The notes beneath the pieces were generated by a model. It had not been told where the DNA came from. It did no database searches and was given only the letters and a program-made list of their open reading frames with translations. The position numbers were made by a program, and so were the translations under genes. DNA of 64,000 bases, taken from Bradyrhizobium sp. NDS-1. GTDB lineage: Bacteria; Pseudomonadota; Alphaproteobacteria; Rhizobiales; Xanthobacteraceae. Each line of letters starts with the position of its first letter. The stretch's first letter is position 1. Location: the NCBI RefSeq assembly GCF_032918005.1, contig NZ_CP136628.1, positions 3,705,501-3,769,500 of the forward strand, read 5' to 3'. This document shows positions 22,804 to 36,537 of the stretch, piece by piece.

Positions 22804-23961
22804 TCAATCCGGCCGCGGCTTGGTGCGGATCAGGAACAGCGCCGCCAGCGCCGAGAGGCTGAGGGCGGAGGAGACGATCAGCACCTTGGCGCCCATGAGG
22901 TCGATCAGCAGGCCGAAGGCCAGCGGCGCCACCGCCTGTGCCATCCGTGCCGGGGCGCCGATGATGCCGAGACGGTAGCCGAAATCCTTCGGGCCGAAGA
23001 TCGACAGCGGCAGCGTGCCGCGCGCGATCGTCAGGATGCCGTTGCCCGAGCCGTGGAACAGCGCGAAGGCGCTCGCCGCGGCGCCGCCGAAGATCGCCAC
23101 GATCACCGCGCCGATCGGGTGGGTGAGGCAGGCAAGGCGCGTCGACCACAGCGGATGGAAGCGGCTGAGGAAGCCGGCCTCCAGCATGCGCGCGCCGACT
23201 TGCGCCGGGCCGATCAATGCGCCGGCCGCGATCGCCTCGGCCGGCGTCGCGCCCGTCGTTTCCAGGATGCGCGGGAAATGCGCGGCCATGGCGCCGGTGA
23301 CGGTCCAGACCGCCGCGAAGATGAAGGCGAGCAGGACCATGGTGCGGTCGAGCGGCAGATGCGGCTTCTCGGCCGTGGCCGCCGCCTGCCTGGCGCCTTT
23401 GATCGCCGGCAGCATGAAGAGATTGAGCGGCAGGCCGATCAGGAGGTTGGCGGCCGCCCAGGCAAAGCAGGTCTCGCGCCAGCCGATATGGGCGAGGCCC
23501 CAGGCGGTGAGCGGCCAGCCGACCGTGGAGGCAAAGCCCGCCATCAGCGTGATGCCGGTGATGGACCTGCGTGCCTCGGTGCCGTAGATGCGCCCCAGCG
23601 CGGCGAACGCGGCGTCGTAGAGCCCCATGGCCATGCCGATGCCGAGCACGAGCCAGGCGAACACCATCACCGGGACGGAGTGTGCGAAGCCAAGCAGCGC
23701 GAGGCCGGCGGCAATTGTCAGGTTCGACGCCGACAGCACCTGCCTGCCGCCGACGAGATCGATCTGCCGCCCGATGCGAGGGCCGAGCATCGCCGAGATC
23801 ACCAGCGAAGCCGAGAACGCGCCAAAGATCCAGTTGGAGGAGACGCCGAGGTCGCGCGCCATGGGATCGGCGATCAGCGCCGGCAGATAATAGCTCGAAG
23901 CCCAGGCCAGCGTCTGCGTGGTGCCGAGCGCCAGGATGATCGGAAGCTGCCGCTGGTTCAT
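22804..23961 (-). CDS. MFS transporter
   Basis: Major facilitator protein of about 385 residues with some twelve hydrophobic segments. The opening LPIILALGTTQTLAWASSYYLPALIADPM and the loop GPRIGRQIDLVGGRQVL (the DRxGRR-like motif A) are typical of bacterial MFS permeases of unknown substrate. I chose the ATG at 23961 (MNQRQLPI); an ATG at 24012 would add 17 polar residues. Substrate and direction cannot be inferred. Confidence 0.85.
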   Translation of the reverse strand: MNQRQLPIILALGTTQTLAWASSYYLPALIADPMARDLGVSSNWIFGAFSASLVISAMLGPRIGRQIDLVGGRQVLSASNLTIAAGLALLGFAHSVPVMVFAWLVLGIGMAMGLYDAAFAALGRIYGTEARRSITGITLMAGFASTVGWPLTAWGLAHIGWRETCFAWAAANLLIGLPLNLFMLPAIKGARQAAATAEKPHLPLDRTMVLLAFIFAAVWTVTGAMAAHFPRILETTGATPAEAIAAGALIGPAQVGARMLEAGFLSRFHPLWSTRLACLTHPIGAVIVAIFGGAAASAFALFHGSGNGILTIARGTLPLSIFGPKDFGYRLGIIGAPARMAQAVAPLAFGLLIDLMGAKVLIVSSALSLSALAALFLIRTKPRPD

Positions 23962-24125
23962 AGTCCTGGCTTCGTGGTCGGCACTGTCATCGGTTCCATT
24001 TGCAGCCGGCATGACAGCGCGTCAACAGCGGCTGCGGCATGATCGACCTGCTTCGGGCGGGAGCCTCGGATGCACCAGGTCGCGCGTGGCCTTCCGCTCG
24101 TCACGAATGCACGCCATAATGGCGC

Positions 24126-25385
24126 ATGCAATTGACCTCCCGCCTTGCGCTGATGAACTGGCTCACCGGCCAGGGGCTCACGGGCCTGCCCGAAAACGAA
24201 CTGCTTCGCGGCTTCTGCGAGCGCTGCCGCGCCGAAGGGCTCGACCTGTCGCGCGGGCTGGTCGTGATCGACACGCTGCATCCGATCTATGAGGGCCGCG
24301 GCTTCCGCTGGAGCGACCGTCCCAGCAACGAGAGCGACGCGTTCGAATACGGCTCGACTGCCGACGGCGACGCCGCCAAGAGCTGGCGCCGCTCGGTATT
24401 CTTCCACATGCTCGAGAATGGCGACGACGAGATGGTGATCGATCTCGCGGATGCGCCGTCGATGGATTTCTCGCAGATCGGCGAGCTCGCCGAGAAGGGC
24501 CACAAGCATTATCTCGCTTTCGTGCACCGCTTCGGCGAGAACGGCGCGCTCGGCCTGATGGACTGTCTCTATTCCTGCTGGACTACGCGCCGCGACAGCG
24601 GCTTCACCGACGGTGAGTTGGAAGCGCTGCGCGATCTGGTGCCGGTGCTGGGGCTCGCGATCAAATCGGCGCAGCAGGTCGACATCGCCCGCACGCTCGG
24701 CCGCGTCTATCTCGGCCGCGACGCGTCGGAGCAGGTCCTGCGCGGGCGGATTTCGCGCGGTGTCACCGAGCGCATCAACGCCGTGCTCTGGTATTCGGAC
24801 CTGCGCGGCTCGACCGGGATCAGCGAGAGCATCGGCCCTGACGAGATCATTCCATTCCTCAACGATTACGCGCAGGCCGTGATCGATCCGATCCACGAAG
24901 CCGGCGGCGACGTGCTGAAGCTGATCGGCGACGGCGTGCTCGCGATGTTCTGGGGCGAGGACATGGCGGCGGCGCGGCGCGCGGCGCTTCGGGCCGAGCA
25001 TCTGTTCCGCAAGAACGTCGCGGCGCTCAACAAGCGGCGGGAGGCCGATGGCCGTCCCACCACGTCAGCCTATATTGGCCTGCATGTCGGCGAGGTCTTC
25101 TACGGCAATATTGGCAGCGAGGACCGGCTCGATTTCACCGTGGTCGGCCCCACCGTCAACGAGGTCAGCCGCATCGCCTCGATGAGCCGTTCGGTCGACC
25201 GCGAACTGCTGGCCTCGTCGGAATTCTACAAGGGCCTGGATGCTGCCGGGCGCCGCTATCTGGTCTCCACCGGCCGCTACGCGCTACGCGGCATCGGCCG
25301 CGCGCAGGATCTCTACACGCTCGATCCGGACGTCGATGCCAGCGAGCCGGTGACGGGAAGCTACGAGCGGTACCTGGCGAGTTAG
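24126..25385 (+). CDS. Class III adenylate/guanylate cyclase
   Basis: A 419-residue protein whose C-terminal catalytic domain (about residues 215-385) makes cyclic nucleotides. The two metal-binding aspartates are in AVLWYSDLRGSTGISE and LIGDGVLAMFW. Substrate-binding and transition-state regions follow in VGPTVNEVSRIASMSR. The N-terminal 200 residues have no membrane helix and look like a soluble sensor domain found in many rhizobial cyclases; I cannot name its ligand. Adenylate rather than guanylate cyclase is the likelier activity by family. It is transcribed alone, with MFS genes on both sides in the opposite direction. Confidence 0.9.
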   Translation: MQLTSRLALMNWLTGQGLTGLPENELLRGFCERCRAEGLDLSRGLVVIDTLHPIYEGRGFRWSDRPSNESDAFEYGSTADGDAAKSWRRSVFFHMLENGDDEMVIDLADAPSMDFSQIGELAEKGHKHYLAFVHRFGENGALGLMDCLYSCWTTRRDSGFTDGELEALRDLVPVLGLAIKSAQQVDIARTLGRVYLGRDASEQVLRGRISRGVTERINAVLWYSDLRGSTGISESIGPDEIIPFLNDYAQAVIDPIHEAGGDVLKLIGDGVLAMFWGEDMAAARRAALRAEHLFRKNVAALNKRREADGRPTTSAYIGLHVGEVFYGNIGSEDRLDFTVVGPTVNEVSRIASMSRSVDRELLASSEFYKGLDAAGRRYLVSTGRYALRGIGRAQDLYTLDPDVDASEPVTGSYERYLAS

Positions 25386-25411
25386 TGGGCGGCCCGGCAT
25401 GCGCGACGCGG

Positions 25412-26656
25412 CTAGCACCTTACCGCTGCTTCATCACCCACCATGTCCGGCTGCCGGTCCAGTGCCACGGCCGGCGACAGCCAGATCACCAGCGCCTGCA
25501 CGCCGAACACGGCGGCGGCGAGATAGAGGCATGCTTCCGCGCTCCACAGCCCGCCGACGACCGCGCCCAGCGCTGAACCGAGCGGACGGGCGCCGTAGCT
25601 CATGATGTTGATGGCGGAGACGCGGCCCAGAAGGCGCGGCGGCGTCACCGACTGGCGCAGCGTCGTGGTCGAGATCACCCACAGGATCGGTCCGACGCCC
25701 AGCAGGAAGAAGCTCAGGGCCGCGAGCCAGGGCGAGGGGACCAGCACCGTCAGCGCCATCACCAAGGCGGCGACGAAGCCGGTGACGGGACCGAGGCCGA
25801 CCACGGTGCCGAAGGCGACGCGCTGCATCACGCGCGTCGCGAGCAGCGCGCCGATCACCATGCCGACGCCGTACATCGTCAGCACGGTGCCGACGCCGGC
25901 GGCGGTCAGGCCGAGGTGGCGCACGGCGTAGGGCACGAACACGGCGATCTGCAGGAACCAGCCGGTGTTGAAGATGAACTGGGTGACGAACACCGGCCGC
26001 AGCAGCGGATGATGGAATACGAACGCCGCGCCTTCGCGGATGTCCTGGAACGGATGACGGCGCGGCAAGGGCGCGCGGGCAGGCTCGTAGATGCCTGATA
26101 GCAGCACCACCGCGATCGCCGAGAGCGCCGCGGCAAAGCCGAAGGCCGGGCTCGCGCCCCACCAGCCGACCAGCGCGCCACCGAGCGCAGGCCCGCTGGC
26201 GAAGGCGACGGTGCGCGCAAGCTCGATCCGCGCATTCGCTGCCGGCAACTGCTCCGAACTCACCAGGGAGGGCACCAGCGCCGGCGCGGCCACGCTGTAG
26301 ACGACGGTGCCGCACACCGCCGCGAAGCCGAGCAGCGCCAGCAGCGGCAGATTGAGCGCGCCGAGCGCGAGCAGCAGCACGATGGCAGCGAGCGCCGCAG
26401 CGCGCATCGCTTCCGCCCCCGCCATCAGCGAGCGGCGCGAGACGCGGTCGGCGAGCAGGCCGGCCGGGATCGCGAACAGCACGAAGGGCAGGGTCAGCGC
26501 CGTCTGCAACAGGCCGGTCTGGCCTTCCGCGACCCCGAGCGTCAGCACGGCGACGATGGGGGCTGCGGCCAATGCGATCTGCTCGGCCGACTGCGCCGCG
26601 AGGTTCGACCAGGCGAGGCGGCCAAAAGTGTCGGGGAGACGGGGCGGGTTTGACAT
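25412..26656 (-). CDS. MFS transporter, DHA3/EntS-like
   Basis: A 414-residue permease of the branch that contains enterobactin exporter EntS and macrolide efflux proteins. Visible features are [21 protein letters not shown] at the N-terminus, [15 protein letters not shown] (motif A), a central polar loop [19 protein letters not shown], and [20 protein letters not shown] in the second half. The gene is divergent from mntH. The substrate is not evident. Confidence 0.87.
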   Translation of the reverse strand: MSNPPRLPDTFGRLAWSNLAAQSAEQIALAAAPIVAVLTLGVAEGQTGLLQTALTLPFVLFAIPAGLLADRVSRRSLMAGAEAMRAAALAAIVLLLALGALNLPLLALLGFAAVCGTVVYSVAAPALVPSLVSSEQLPAANARIELARTVAFASGPALGGALVGWWGASPAFGFAAALSAIAVVLLSGIYEPARAPLPRRHPFQDIREGAAFVFHHPLLRPVFVTQFIFNTGWFLQIAVFVPYAVRHLGLTAAGVGTVLTMYGVGMVIGALLATRVMQRVAFGTVVGLGPVTGFVAALVMALTVLVPSPWLAALSFFLLGVGPILWVISTTTLRQSVTPPRLLGRVSAINIMSYGARPLGSALGAVVGGLWSAEACLYLAAAVFGVQALVIWLSPAVALDRQPDMVGDEAAVRC

Positions 26657-26780
26657 GGCTCACGTCCTGCAAGGTCGGGTTGGCGCCAGTATCCGGCTCC
26701 GAGGTCCGCCAAGCCCACCCGCTTTCCGACAGCGTGGCGAACAGCGGCGAGGAAGGGAGCCCCGATGCCGCCAGATGCAG

Positions 26781-26797
26781 TTGCAAATGAGTTGCAA
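26781..26797 (+). promoter_or_regulatory. Probable Mur/Fur-type manganese box
   Basis: ttgcaaatgagttgcaa, 28 bases before the mntH ATG, is two TTGCAA blocks separated by five bases. Alphaproteobacterial Mur/Fur sites are built on TGCAA/TTGCA blocks, and in Bradyrhizobium japonicum mntH is known to be repressed by Fur in response to manganese. That this exact site is bound is inference. Confidence 0.6.
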
Positions 26798-26825
26798 TAA
26801 GAACGAAGTTGGGTATTCTGGCCCC

Positions 26826-28178
26826 ATGGATGCCCGATCACCCCACCTGAGTCCCGAAGCCGCCGGCTGGCGCGCTGACGCACCCACCACCAAGAGCCTC
26901 GCCGAGGTGAATTCCACAGTCGCGATCCCGGTCGCCGGCCACTGGTCGCGGCGGCTGCTGGCCTTCGTCGGCCCGGGCTATCTCGTCTCGGTCGGCTACA
27001 TGGACCCCGGCAATTGGGCGACCGACCTCGCGGGCGGATCGAAGTTCGGCTACACGCTGCTTGCGGTCATCCTGCTCTCGAATTTGATGGCGATCCTGCT
27101 GCAGTCGCTGGCGGCACGGCTCGGCATCGTCACCGACCGCGACCTCGCGCAGGCCTGCCGCGCCACCTATTCGCCGACGGTGAACTTCCTGCTCTGGCTC
27201 GCCTGCGAGGCGGCGATCATCGCCTGCGATCTCGCCGAGGTCATCGGCACCGCGATCGCACTGAAGCTGCTGTTCGGCATTCCCCTGATCGGCGGCGCGC
27301 TGCTCGCCGCGCTCGACGCGTTCCTGCTGCTCATCCTGATGAATCGCGGCTTCCGCTTCCTCGAAGCCTTCGTCATCGCATTGCTCGTGGTGATCGCGGT
27401 GTGCTTCGCGGTTCAGATCGTGGCCGCGGCGCCGCCGGTGGCCGAGGTTCTGCGCGGCTTCGTGCCGAAGAGCGAGATCTTCACCAACCCCGAAATGCTC
27501 TACATCGCGATCGGGATCATCGGCGCGACCGTGATGCCGCATAATCTCTATTTGCACTCCTCGATCGTGCAGACGCGTGCCTATGAGCGCAACGACACCG
27601 GCCGCCGCGAGGCGATCAAATGGGCGACGACGGACTCGACCATCGCCCTGATGCTGGCGCTGTTCATCAACGCCGCGATCCTCGTCGTCGCTGCCGCGAC
27701 CTTCCACAAGAGCGGCCATTCCGACGTCGCCGGGATTGAGCAGGCGTTCGAGTTGCTGTCGCCGCTGCTCGGCCTCGGCATTGCCTCGACATTGTTCGCG
27801 GTGGCGCTGCTCGCCTCGGGCCTCAATTCCACGGTGACGGCGACGCTCGCCGGCCAGATCGTGATGGAAGGCTTTCTCGATTTGCGCCTGCCGAGCTGGG
27901 CGCGTCGCCTCCTGACGCGCGGCATCGCCATCGTCCCCGTGATCATCGTCACCGCGATCTATGGCGAGCGCGGCACGGCCGATCTGCTGGTGTTCAGCCA
28001 GGTCGTGCTGTCGATGCAGCTTCCTTTCGCGGTCATCCCCCTGGTGCGCTTCGTCTCCGACCGCCGCAAGATGGGGAAGTTCGCGATTCCCACCTACGTC
28101 GCCGCAATCGCATGGATCGTCGCCGGCGTGATCGTGATTTTGAATCTGAAGCTGCTGGTGGATACGTTCTTCGGGTGA
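26826..28178 (+). CDS. mntH: Nramp-type manganese transporter MntH
   Basis: Proton-coupled divalent metal importer of 450 residues in the inner membrane. The metal-binding motif of helix 1 is seen in [20 protein letters not shown] (DPGN), and that of helix 6 in [20 protein letters not shown] (MPHN). About eleven hydrophobic segments are present. The ATG at 26826 gives [14 protein letters not shown]; the frame is open much further upstream but overlaps the divergent MFS gene. In B. japonicum the orthologue is the major manganese importer. The TTGCAA-based box just upstream supports manganese control. Confidence 0.95.
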   Translation: MDARSPHLSPEAAGWRADAPTTKSLAEVNSTVAIPVAGHWSRRLLAFVGPGYLVSVGYMDPGNWATDLAGGSKFGYTLLAVILLSNLMAILLQSLAARLGIVTDRDLAQACRATYSPTVNFLLWLACEAAIIACDLAEVIGTAIALKLLFGIPLIGGALLAALDAFLLLILMNRGFRFLEAFVIALLVVIAVCFAVQIVAAAPPVAEVLRGFVPKSEIFTNPEMLYIAIGIIGATVMPHNLYLHSSIVQTRAYERNDTGRREAIKWATTDSTIALMLALFINAAILVVAAATFHKSGHSDVAGIEQAFELLSPLLGLGIASTLFAVALLASGLNSTVTATLAGQIVMEGFLDLRLPSWARRLLTRGIAIVPVIIVTAIYGERGTADLLVFSQVVLSMQLPFAVIPLVRFVSDRRKMGKFAIPTYVAAIAWIVAGVIVILNLKLLVDTFFG

Positions 28179-28241
28179 GGAGGCGAATAGCGGGTAGGGA
28201 GTGTTTCTCCTATTCGCTATTGGCCATTCACCATTGGCATC

Positions 28242-29018
28242 CTAGTCCTGCGGCTCGGATGCCGAATCCCCTTGCGCGTCAATGCGCAGCCAGCCTGAGG
28301 GCGCGAGGCGTTGCTGCGGCAGGAAGCGGGCCTTGTAGTCCATCTTCTTCGAGCCCTCGATCCAGTAGCCGAGATAGACGTAAGGCAGGCCCTGACGTCG
28401 CGCGCGGGCGATGTGGTCGAGGATCATGAAGGTGCCCATCGAGCGGCTGACCTGGCCGGGCTCGAAGAACGAATAGACCATCGACAGGCCGTCGCTGAGC
28501 ACGTCGGTCAGCGCCACCGCGATCAGTTCCTCGCCGCGGCCGGTGATGCCGCTGTCCGGGCCGCGCTTGCGGTACTCGATGATGCGGGTCTCGACATGGC
28601 TGTCCTCCACCATCATGGCGTAGTCGAGCACGGTCATGTCGGCCATGCCGCCATGGCGGTGGCGGGCGTCGAGATAGGCGCGGAACACCGAATATTGCTC
28701 GGAGGTGGGCACCGCGCTGCGCTGCTCGCCGATGATGTCGGCGTTGCGCGCCATCACCTTGCGGAAGTTGCGCGAGGGGCGGAACTCGTTGGCGACGACC
28801 CTGACCGAGACGCAGGCGCGGCACTGGTCGCAGGCCGGCCGGTAGGCGATCGACTGGCTGCGGCGGAAGCCGCCGTGGGTCAGGAGATCGTTGAGATCGC
28901 CCGCGCGCTCACCCACGAGGTGCGTGAACACCTTGCGCTCATGCCGGCCCGGCAGATACGGGCACGGGGAGGGCGCCGTAAGGTAGAATTGTGGGGTGTC
29001 GCGCGAGTGCTGGGTCAA
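28242..29018 (-). CDS. bpt: Aspartate/glutamate leucyltransferase Bpt
   Basis: Transfers leucine from leucyl-tRNA to proteins with N-terminal Asp or Glu, marking them for ClpS/ClpAP degradation. The 258-residue protein has the ATE-family N-terminal part ([20 protein letters not shown], then [16 protein letters not shown] with its cysteines) and the C-terminal part [19 protein letters not shown]. The sequence resembles Bpt rather than Aat. It stands in the usual bpt-RDD-hemB order on the minus strand. Confidence 0.93.
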   Translation of the reverse strand: MTQHSRDTPQFYLTAPSPCPYLPGRHERKVFTHLVGERAGDLNDLLTHGGFRRSQSIAYRPACDQCRACVSVRVVANEFRPSRNFRKVMARNADIIGEQRSAVPTSEQYSVFRAYLDARHRHGGMADMTVLDYAMMVEDSHVETRIIEYRKRGPDSGITGRGEELIAVALTDVLSDGLSMVYSFFEPGQVSRSMGTFMILDHIARARRQGLPYVYLGYWIEGSKKMDYKARFLPQQRLAPSGWLRIDAQGDSASEPQD

Positions 29019-29137
29019 GGGACGTCGTGGGCCTCCGAAGTGTGGTTCAGCATCGCGCTCCAGAAGCCCACGGTCAATTGTCCTGCTCGGCAGATCAGAT
29101 CAGTCAGCTTAGTAGGTCCGGGTTGACAGGCCCTTGC

Positions 29138-29680
29138 TCACCAGGTCCTTGCGGCCTGCGGCGCCGGGGCGCGGACCGAATTGTTGATCACGACCGTTCC
29201 CAGCACGAAATCGTGCAGCAGGCGCCGGCGGCCGTTGAATAGTCCGACCAGCACGACGAAGGGCGTCAGGAACGAGACCGTCACCCAGAACAGCACGGCA
29301 TGGGTGGCGCCAAGCACGAAATAGCCGGGCGCGCCGTACCAGGTACGCAACTCCAGATCCATCAGGCGCATGCCGACCGTCGCCGACGAGGGGCCGCCGA
29401 TTGAGGCGCCATAGTAGACGATGGCCCAGATCACGGAGGCCGGCCAGGCCAGCCAGAACAGCGCCCAGCCGATGCCGAGCGTGACCACGCCGAACAATGC
29501 GATGAAGATGTAGCCGAGGATCACCGGCACCGAGATCACGACCATGTCGATCAGGAACGCGAACACCCGCCGCGTCGCAACGCCGCGGAACAGCTCCGGA
29601 TTCAGATCGGGGTCGAAGGCGTGTGGTTGTGCGCCGCCGTCATTGCGCCAGGCTCCTGAATTGCCCGAGTCATACGACAT
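29138..29680 (-). CDS. RDD family membrane protein
   Basis: A 180-residue inner-membrane protein. The RDD domain begins RGVATRRVFAFLIDMVVISV (the arginine and aspartate of the family name) and continues with SATVGMRLMDLELRTW and NGRRRLLHDFVLGTVVI. Four hydrophobic segments are visible. The ATG at 29680 is preceded by GGGAGGACGGACC. The neighbours hemB and bpt are conserved in Rhizobiales, but its function is unknown. Confidence 0.9.
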   Translation of the reverse strand: MSYDSGNSGAWRNDGGAQPHAFDPDLNPELFRGVATRRVFAFLIDMVVISVPVILGYIFIALFGVVTLGIGWALFWLAWPASVIWAIVYYGASIGGPSSATVGMRLMDLELRTWYGAPGYFVLGATHAVLFWVTVSFLTPFVVLVGLFNGRRRLLHDFVLGTVVINNSVRAPAPQAARTW

Positions 29681-29805
29681 GGTCCGTCCTCCCAAGGGGA
29701 AACCCTCGAGGACAGGACATGGGAACAGGCCATCCCCGTGCCAAGGGCGCAGGACATTAACAAGCCGAAATAATCCGGCGATTCGGGGGCGGGGATACAG
29801 CGAGC

Positions 29806-29886
29806 AGGGTGGGCAAAGCGAAGCGTGCCCACCATCCGGCAGGGGCCGATCGTGGGCACGGCGCAAATGCGCCTTTGCCCAACCTA
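29806..29886. repeat. Palindromic intergenic repeat, family B copy 2
   Basis: agggtgggcaaagcgaagcg at one end and gcgcctttgcccaacct at the other, with cgtgcccaccat and gtgggcacggcgc inside. It matches the element before recO (5964-6054). It ends a few bases before the 3' end of hemB and may help terminate it. Confidence 0.75.
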
Positions 29887-29893
29887 CGGCACC

Positions 29894-32101
<2,208 letters not shown>

Positions 32102-32620
32102 ATGATGAAAGCCGTCGCAACTGCGGCAGATACCGCAGAGCGCGTCTCCGGCCAGCAGGGTTCGGTGCAGTCGCTCTATCTGGAAGCTTTGACTCTGGTG
32201 GAGCGGCTGCATCGCCGGCTCCTCGACGTGATCAAGGATGAATTCGATCGCCGCGGTCGCGCGGACATCAACTCGGTGCAGGCGCTCCTGCTCTACAACA
32301 TCGGCGACAAGGAGCTGACCGCGGGCGAATTGCGCACGCGCGGTTACTATCTCGGCTCCAACGTCTCCTACAATCTGAAGAAGCTCGTCGAGCTCGGCTT
32401 CCTCGATCATCAGCGCTCGCGCGTCGATCGCCGCTCGGTGCGCATCCGCCTGACCCCGCAGGGCCAGGAAGTCCGCCGCATCGTCGATGCGCTCTACCAG
32501 AAGCACGTCAAGACGGTGGAGCAGGTCGGCGGCATCTCGGGCGAGGAGTTCTCGACCCTCAACAAGTCGCTGCATCGCCTCGAGCGGTTCTGGACCGACC
32601 AGATCCTGTATCGCCTCTGA
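32102..32620 (+). CDS. ldtR: Winged-helix regulator LdtR (MarR family)
   Basis: A 172-residue MarR-type regulator. The DNA-binding part is ELTAGELRTRGYYLGSNVSY, followed by the wing region LDHQRSRVDRRSVRIRLTPQG. It closely resembles LdtR, described in Liberibacter and Sinorhizobium as a controller of an L,D-transpeptidase and stress tolerance. The first gene of a run that continues with two small genes and glyA. GGGGAAGTGTC precedes the ATG; another Met follows directly. Confidence 0.88.
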   Translation: MMKAVATAADTAERVSGQQGSVQSLYLEALTLVERLHRRLLDVIKDEFDRRGRADINSVQALLLYNIGDKELTAGELRTRGYYLGSNVSYNLKKLVELGFLDHQRSRVDRRSVRIRLTPQGQEVRRIVDALYQKHVKTVEQVGGISGEEFSTLNKSLHRLERFWTDQILYRL

Positions 32621-32816
32621 GTTTTTACGGGATAGGGCCAAGCCGGCCCAAAACAAGACCGGCAAGCCCCCCGAACGTGCCTCAACTTCCCCAGCGCGCC
32701 GGCCCGGATTCGTCCGGACCGGTGCGTGTTGCTTTGTGCAACTGCGAAATAATTGCTTGCGGCGTGGAACCAGTTTCGAGCCCAGCGCTTGTCTCCTTCG
32801 GATCGGAGACAAGTCG

Positions 32817-33053
32817 ATGCTGGTCGAGCGCGGGCTTCAGGCGATGAACGTGGAACTCGTGAGTGAGGCCTACGCAATCGCTGCGAACTACCTTCGCCGC
32901 TCCGGCGCGATCCCCGATACTCTCGTCACCGACGAGCGCCTGCTGGGGATTGTCGTGAAGCTGCTCCAGCAAGGCGAATTCAACAAGATCAGGCTCGCCA
33001 ACAAGGCGATCAATCGGTTCGAGACGCAGACCGAGGCCCGCGCGGTTGCCTGA
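32817..33053 (+). CDS. Small conserved-looking protein, unknown function
   Basis: A 78-residue hydrophilic, largely helical protein (NVELVSEAYAIAANYLRRSG, then LLGIVVKLLQQGEFNKIRLA). GGAG lies eight bases before the ATG at 32817; a second ATG at 32844 is possible. No family recognised. It sits between ldtR and the next small gene on the same strand. Confidence 0.7.
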   Translation: MLVERGLQAMNVELVSEAYAIAANYLRRSGAIPDTLVTDERLLGIVVKLLQQGEFNKIRLANKAINRFETQTEARAVA

Positions 33054-33090
33054 TCGAAGCTCCGAACATGCAAGAAAACCAGAGGGTGCC

Positions 33091-33312
33091 ATGGAAGCCG
33101 CCATCGACCGCATCATGCAGACCTATGACCTGCTCGCCAACCGCACCGCCGCGGCCAGCGAGGAGGCACGGGCCAAGGTCACGAACTATCTCAATACACT
33201 GATGGAGGCCGGCGAGAAGGACCCGCACAGGTTGACGGTTTGCGGCCTGACCTATCTGCGCCAGCTCGACGGCAGCGTGGATCCGGTGAAGGCGGGGTAT
33301 ACCGGGTTGTGA
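33091..33312 (+). CDS. Small helical protein, unknown function
   Basis: A 73-residue protein (MEAAIDRIMQTYDLLANRTA to PVKAGYTGL) with AGAGGGTGCC directly before the ATG. It looks helical and soluble. No family recognised. It follows the 78-residue gene by 37 bases and probably shares its transcript. Confidence 0.7.
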   Translation: MEAAIDRIMQTYDLLANRTAAASEEARAKVTNYLNTLMEAGEKDPHRLTVCGLTYLRQLDGSVDPVKAGYTGL

Positions 33313-33581
33313 CGCGATTTCCGCGGCACGTCGAGCTTCGGGCATGAGGCGTTAAAGGCCCGAAGCGGACCCATTTCGGAGGTGACAGACGGGCCGTCTC
33401 CCAGGCCGGTCCGGCTACCGAGAACCTCCGATCCCACCATATCTTGCACAAATCTCGGCCCCGACCCGCAAACCCTTGGCCAGTTGCGGGCGATGTGGTA
33501 GATCGCGCTCGCCGCTTCCGATCGCCACACCAGACCGCCCGTAGCCCGCCAAAAGGCTGCGGCGGTGGAGATATTCGCAAG
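33313..33581. other. Structured leader region before glyA
   Basis: Contains the hairpin cttcgggc...gcccgaag (33337-33366) and a wider pairing of cggaggt (33378) with acctccg (about 33425). The first may terminate the small genes; the second could be a leader structure of glyA. I cannot match it to a named riboswitch. Confidence 0.4.
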
Positions 33582-34880
<1,299 letters not shown>

Positions 34881-34909
34881 GGCCAAGGTAAACTGGTGAA
34901 AGCAAGCGG

Positions 34910-35392
34910 ATGCGCTGCCCGAACTGCAACAGTCTCGATACGCAGGTAAAGGACTCGCGTCCGACCGAGGACTCGTCCGTGATCCGCAGGCGTCGCGTGT
35001 GCGTCGCCTGCAATTTCCGCTTTACCACCTTCGAGCGTGTGCAGCTGCGCGAGCTCACGGTGATCAAGCGCAATGGCCGCCGCGTGCCGTTCGACCGCGA
35101 CAAGCTGATGCGCTCGGTCTCGATCTCCCTGCGCAAGCGGCAGGTCGAGCCTGAAAGGGTGGAGAAGATGGTCTCCACCATCGTGCGCGAGCTCGAGACC
35201 GGGGGCGAGGCCGAGATCTCCTCGGAGGTGATCGGCGAGACCGTGATGGAGCATCTGCGCACGCTCGACGACGTCGCCTATGTGCGCTTTGCCTCGGTCT
35301 ACCGCAATTTCCGCGAGGCCAAGGATTTCGCCGACGTGCTCGGCGAGCTCTCCGGTGAGGAGGAAGCGCGGCTCGCCGCGATCCGCAAATGA
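34910..35392 (+). CDS. nrdR: Transcriptional repressor NrdR
   Basis: Nucleotide-sensing repressor of ribonucleotide reductase genes. The 160-residue protein has an N-terminal zinc ribbon ([17 protein letters not shown] and [18 protein letters not shown], four cysteines) and an ATP-cone domain (about residues 49-139, [16 protein letters not shown]). The stop overlaps the ribD start in an ATGA. The glyA-nrdR-rib order is widely kept in alphaproteobacteria. Confidence 0.97.
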   Translation: MRCPNCNSLDTQVKDSRPTEDSSVIRRRRVCVACNFRFTTFERVQLRELTVIKRNGRRVPFDRDKLMRSVSISLRKRQVEPERVEKMVSTIVRELETGGEAEISSEVIGETVMEHLRTLDDVAYVRFASVYRNFREAKDFADVLGELSGEEEARLAAIRK

Positions 35393-36537
35393 TCTTCCGC
35401 ATCCTGGAAGATCAGTTCGCGCAGAAGGCCCGTGAGGCCAAGGACGCCGATCATCGTTTCATGCAGCTTGCGCTGGCGCTGGGTAAGCGCGGGCAGGGGC
35501 GCACCTGGCCCAATCCGGCCGTTGGCGCCGTCATCGTCAAGGACGGGGTCATCGTCGGGCGAGGCTGGACGCAGCCCGGAGGACGGCCGCATGGCGAGCC
35601 CGAGGCCTTGCTGCGGGCAGGCGAGGCGGCCCGGGGCGCCACGCTCTATGTCACGCTGGAGCCGTGCTCGCATTTCGGCAAGTCGCCGCCTTGCGCCGAT
35701 GCGGTGATCGCGGCCGGCATCAAGCGGGTGGTGGCGGCGATCGAGGATCCCAATCCTGAGGTCGCGGGACAGGGCCATGCGCGCCTGCGCGCCGCCGGCA
35801 TTGCGGTGGATGTCGGATTGTGCGCGGCAGAGGCCGCGTTCGATCATGCCGGGCATTTCCGCCGGATCCGGGACAAGCGTCCGCATGTGATCCTGAAGCT
35901 CGCGGTGTCGCCCGACGGCAAGATCGGCGCCGCCGGCGGCAAGCCCGTCGCGATCACCGGCGAAGCTGTGCGCAATCGTGTGCATCTGCTCCGCGCCCAG
36001 AGCGATGCCATTCTGATCGGCATCGGTACGGTGCTGGCGGACGATCCGCTTCTCACCTGCCGCCTGCCGGGCATGGCCGCGCGCTCGCCAGTGCGCGTGG
36101 TGCTCGATCAGAGCCTGCGCATTCCTGCATCGAGCAAGCTTGTGGGCTCCGCGCGCGAGACGCCGCTCTGGGTGATGGGATCCGAGCTTGCGGAAGCCGC
36201 AGCCGCGACGCGCCTCGGTGCGACCGGCGCGCAAGTGATCCGCATCCCTCCGGCAAATGCCTCAGGACTCGATCTGCCCGCCGCGCTGCATGCGCTGGCC
36301 GGGAAGGGCATCACCCGCCTGATGGTCGAGGGCGGCAGCCGGGTTGCGGCATCCTTCATCGCGGCCGATCTCGTCGACGAGATCTGGCTGTTCCGCGGGG
36401 CGGAAGCGGTGGGCGCCGAGGGCGTCGATGCGCTCGATGCATTGCCCCTGTCGAAAATCACGCAGTCGCAGGCTTACAAGGTTCATGCTAGCGAGACATT
36501 CGACAGGGATACTCTCACCATCTACGAGCGCGCGTAA
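35389..36537 (+). CDS. ribD: Riboflavin biosynthesis deaminase/reductase RibD
   Basis: Bifunctional enzyme for the second and third steps of riboflavin synthesis. The deaminase domain (about residues 22-150) has the zinc site [11 protein letters not shown] and [16 protein letters not shown]. The reductase domain (about 165-380) has [12 protein letters not shown] and [15 protein letters not shown]. The 382-residue length is normal. The ATG at 35389 overlaps the nrdR stop; an internal ATG at 35461 would still keep the deaminase. The stop overlaps ribE in TAATG. Confidence 0.95.
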   Translation: MIFRILEDQFAQKAREAKDADHRFMQLALALGKRGQGRTWPNPAVGAVIVKDGVIVGRGWTQPGGRPHGEPEALLRAGEAARGATLYVTLEPCSHFGKSPPCADAVIAAGIKRVVAAIEDPNPEVAGQGHARLRAAGIAVDVGLCAAEAAFDHAGHFRRIRDKRPHVILKLAVSPDGKIGAAGGKPVAITGEAVRNRVHLLRAQSDAILIGIGTVLADDPLLTCRLPGMAARSPVRVVLDQSLRIPASSKLVGSARETPLWVMGSELAEAAAATRLGATGAQVIRIPPANASGLDLPAALHALAGKGITRLMVEGGSRVAASFIAADLVDEIWLFRGAEAVGAEGVDALDALPLSKITQSQAYKVHASETFDRDTLTIYERA

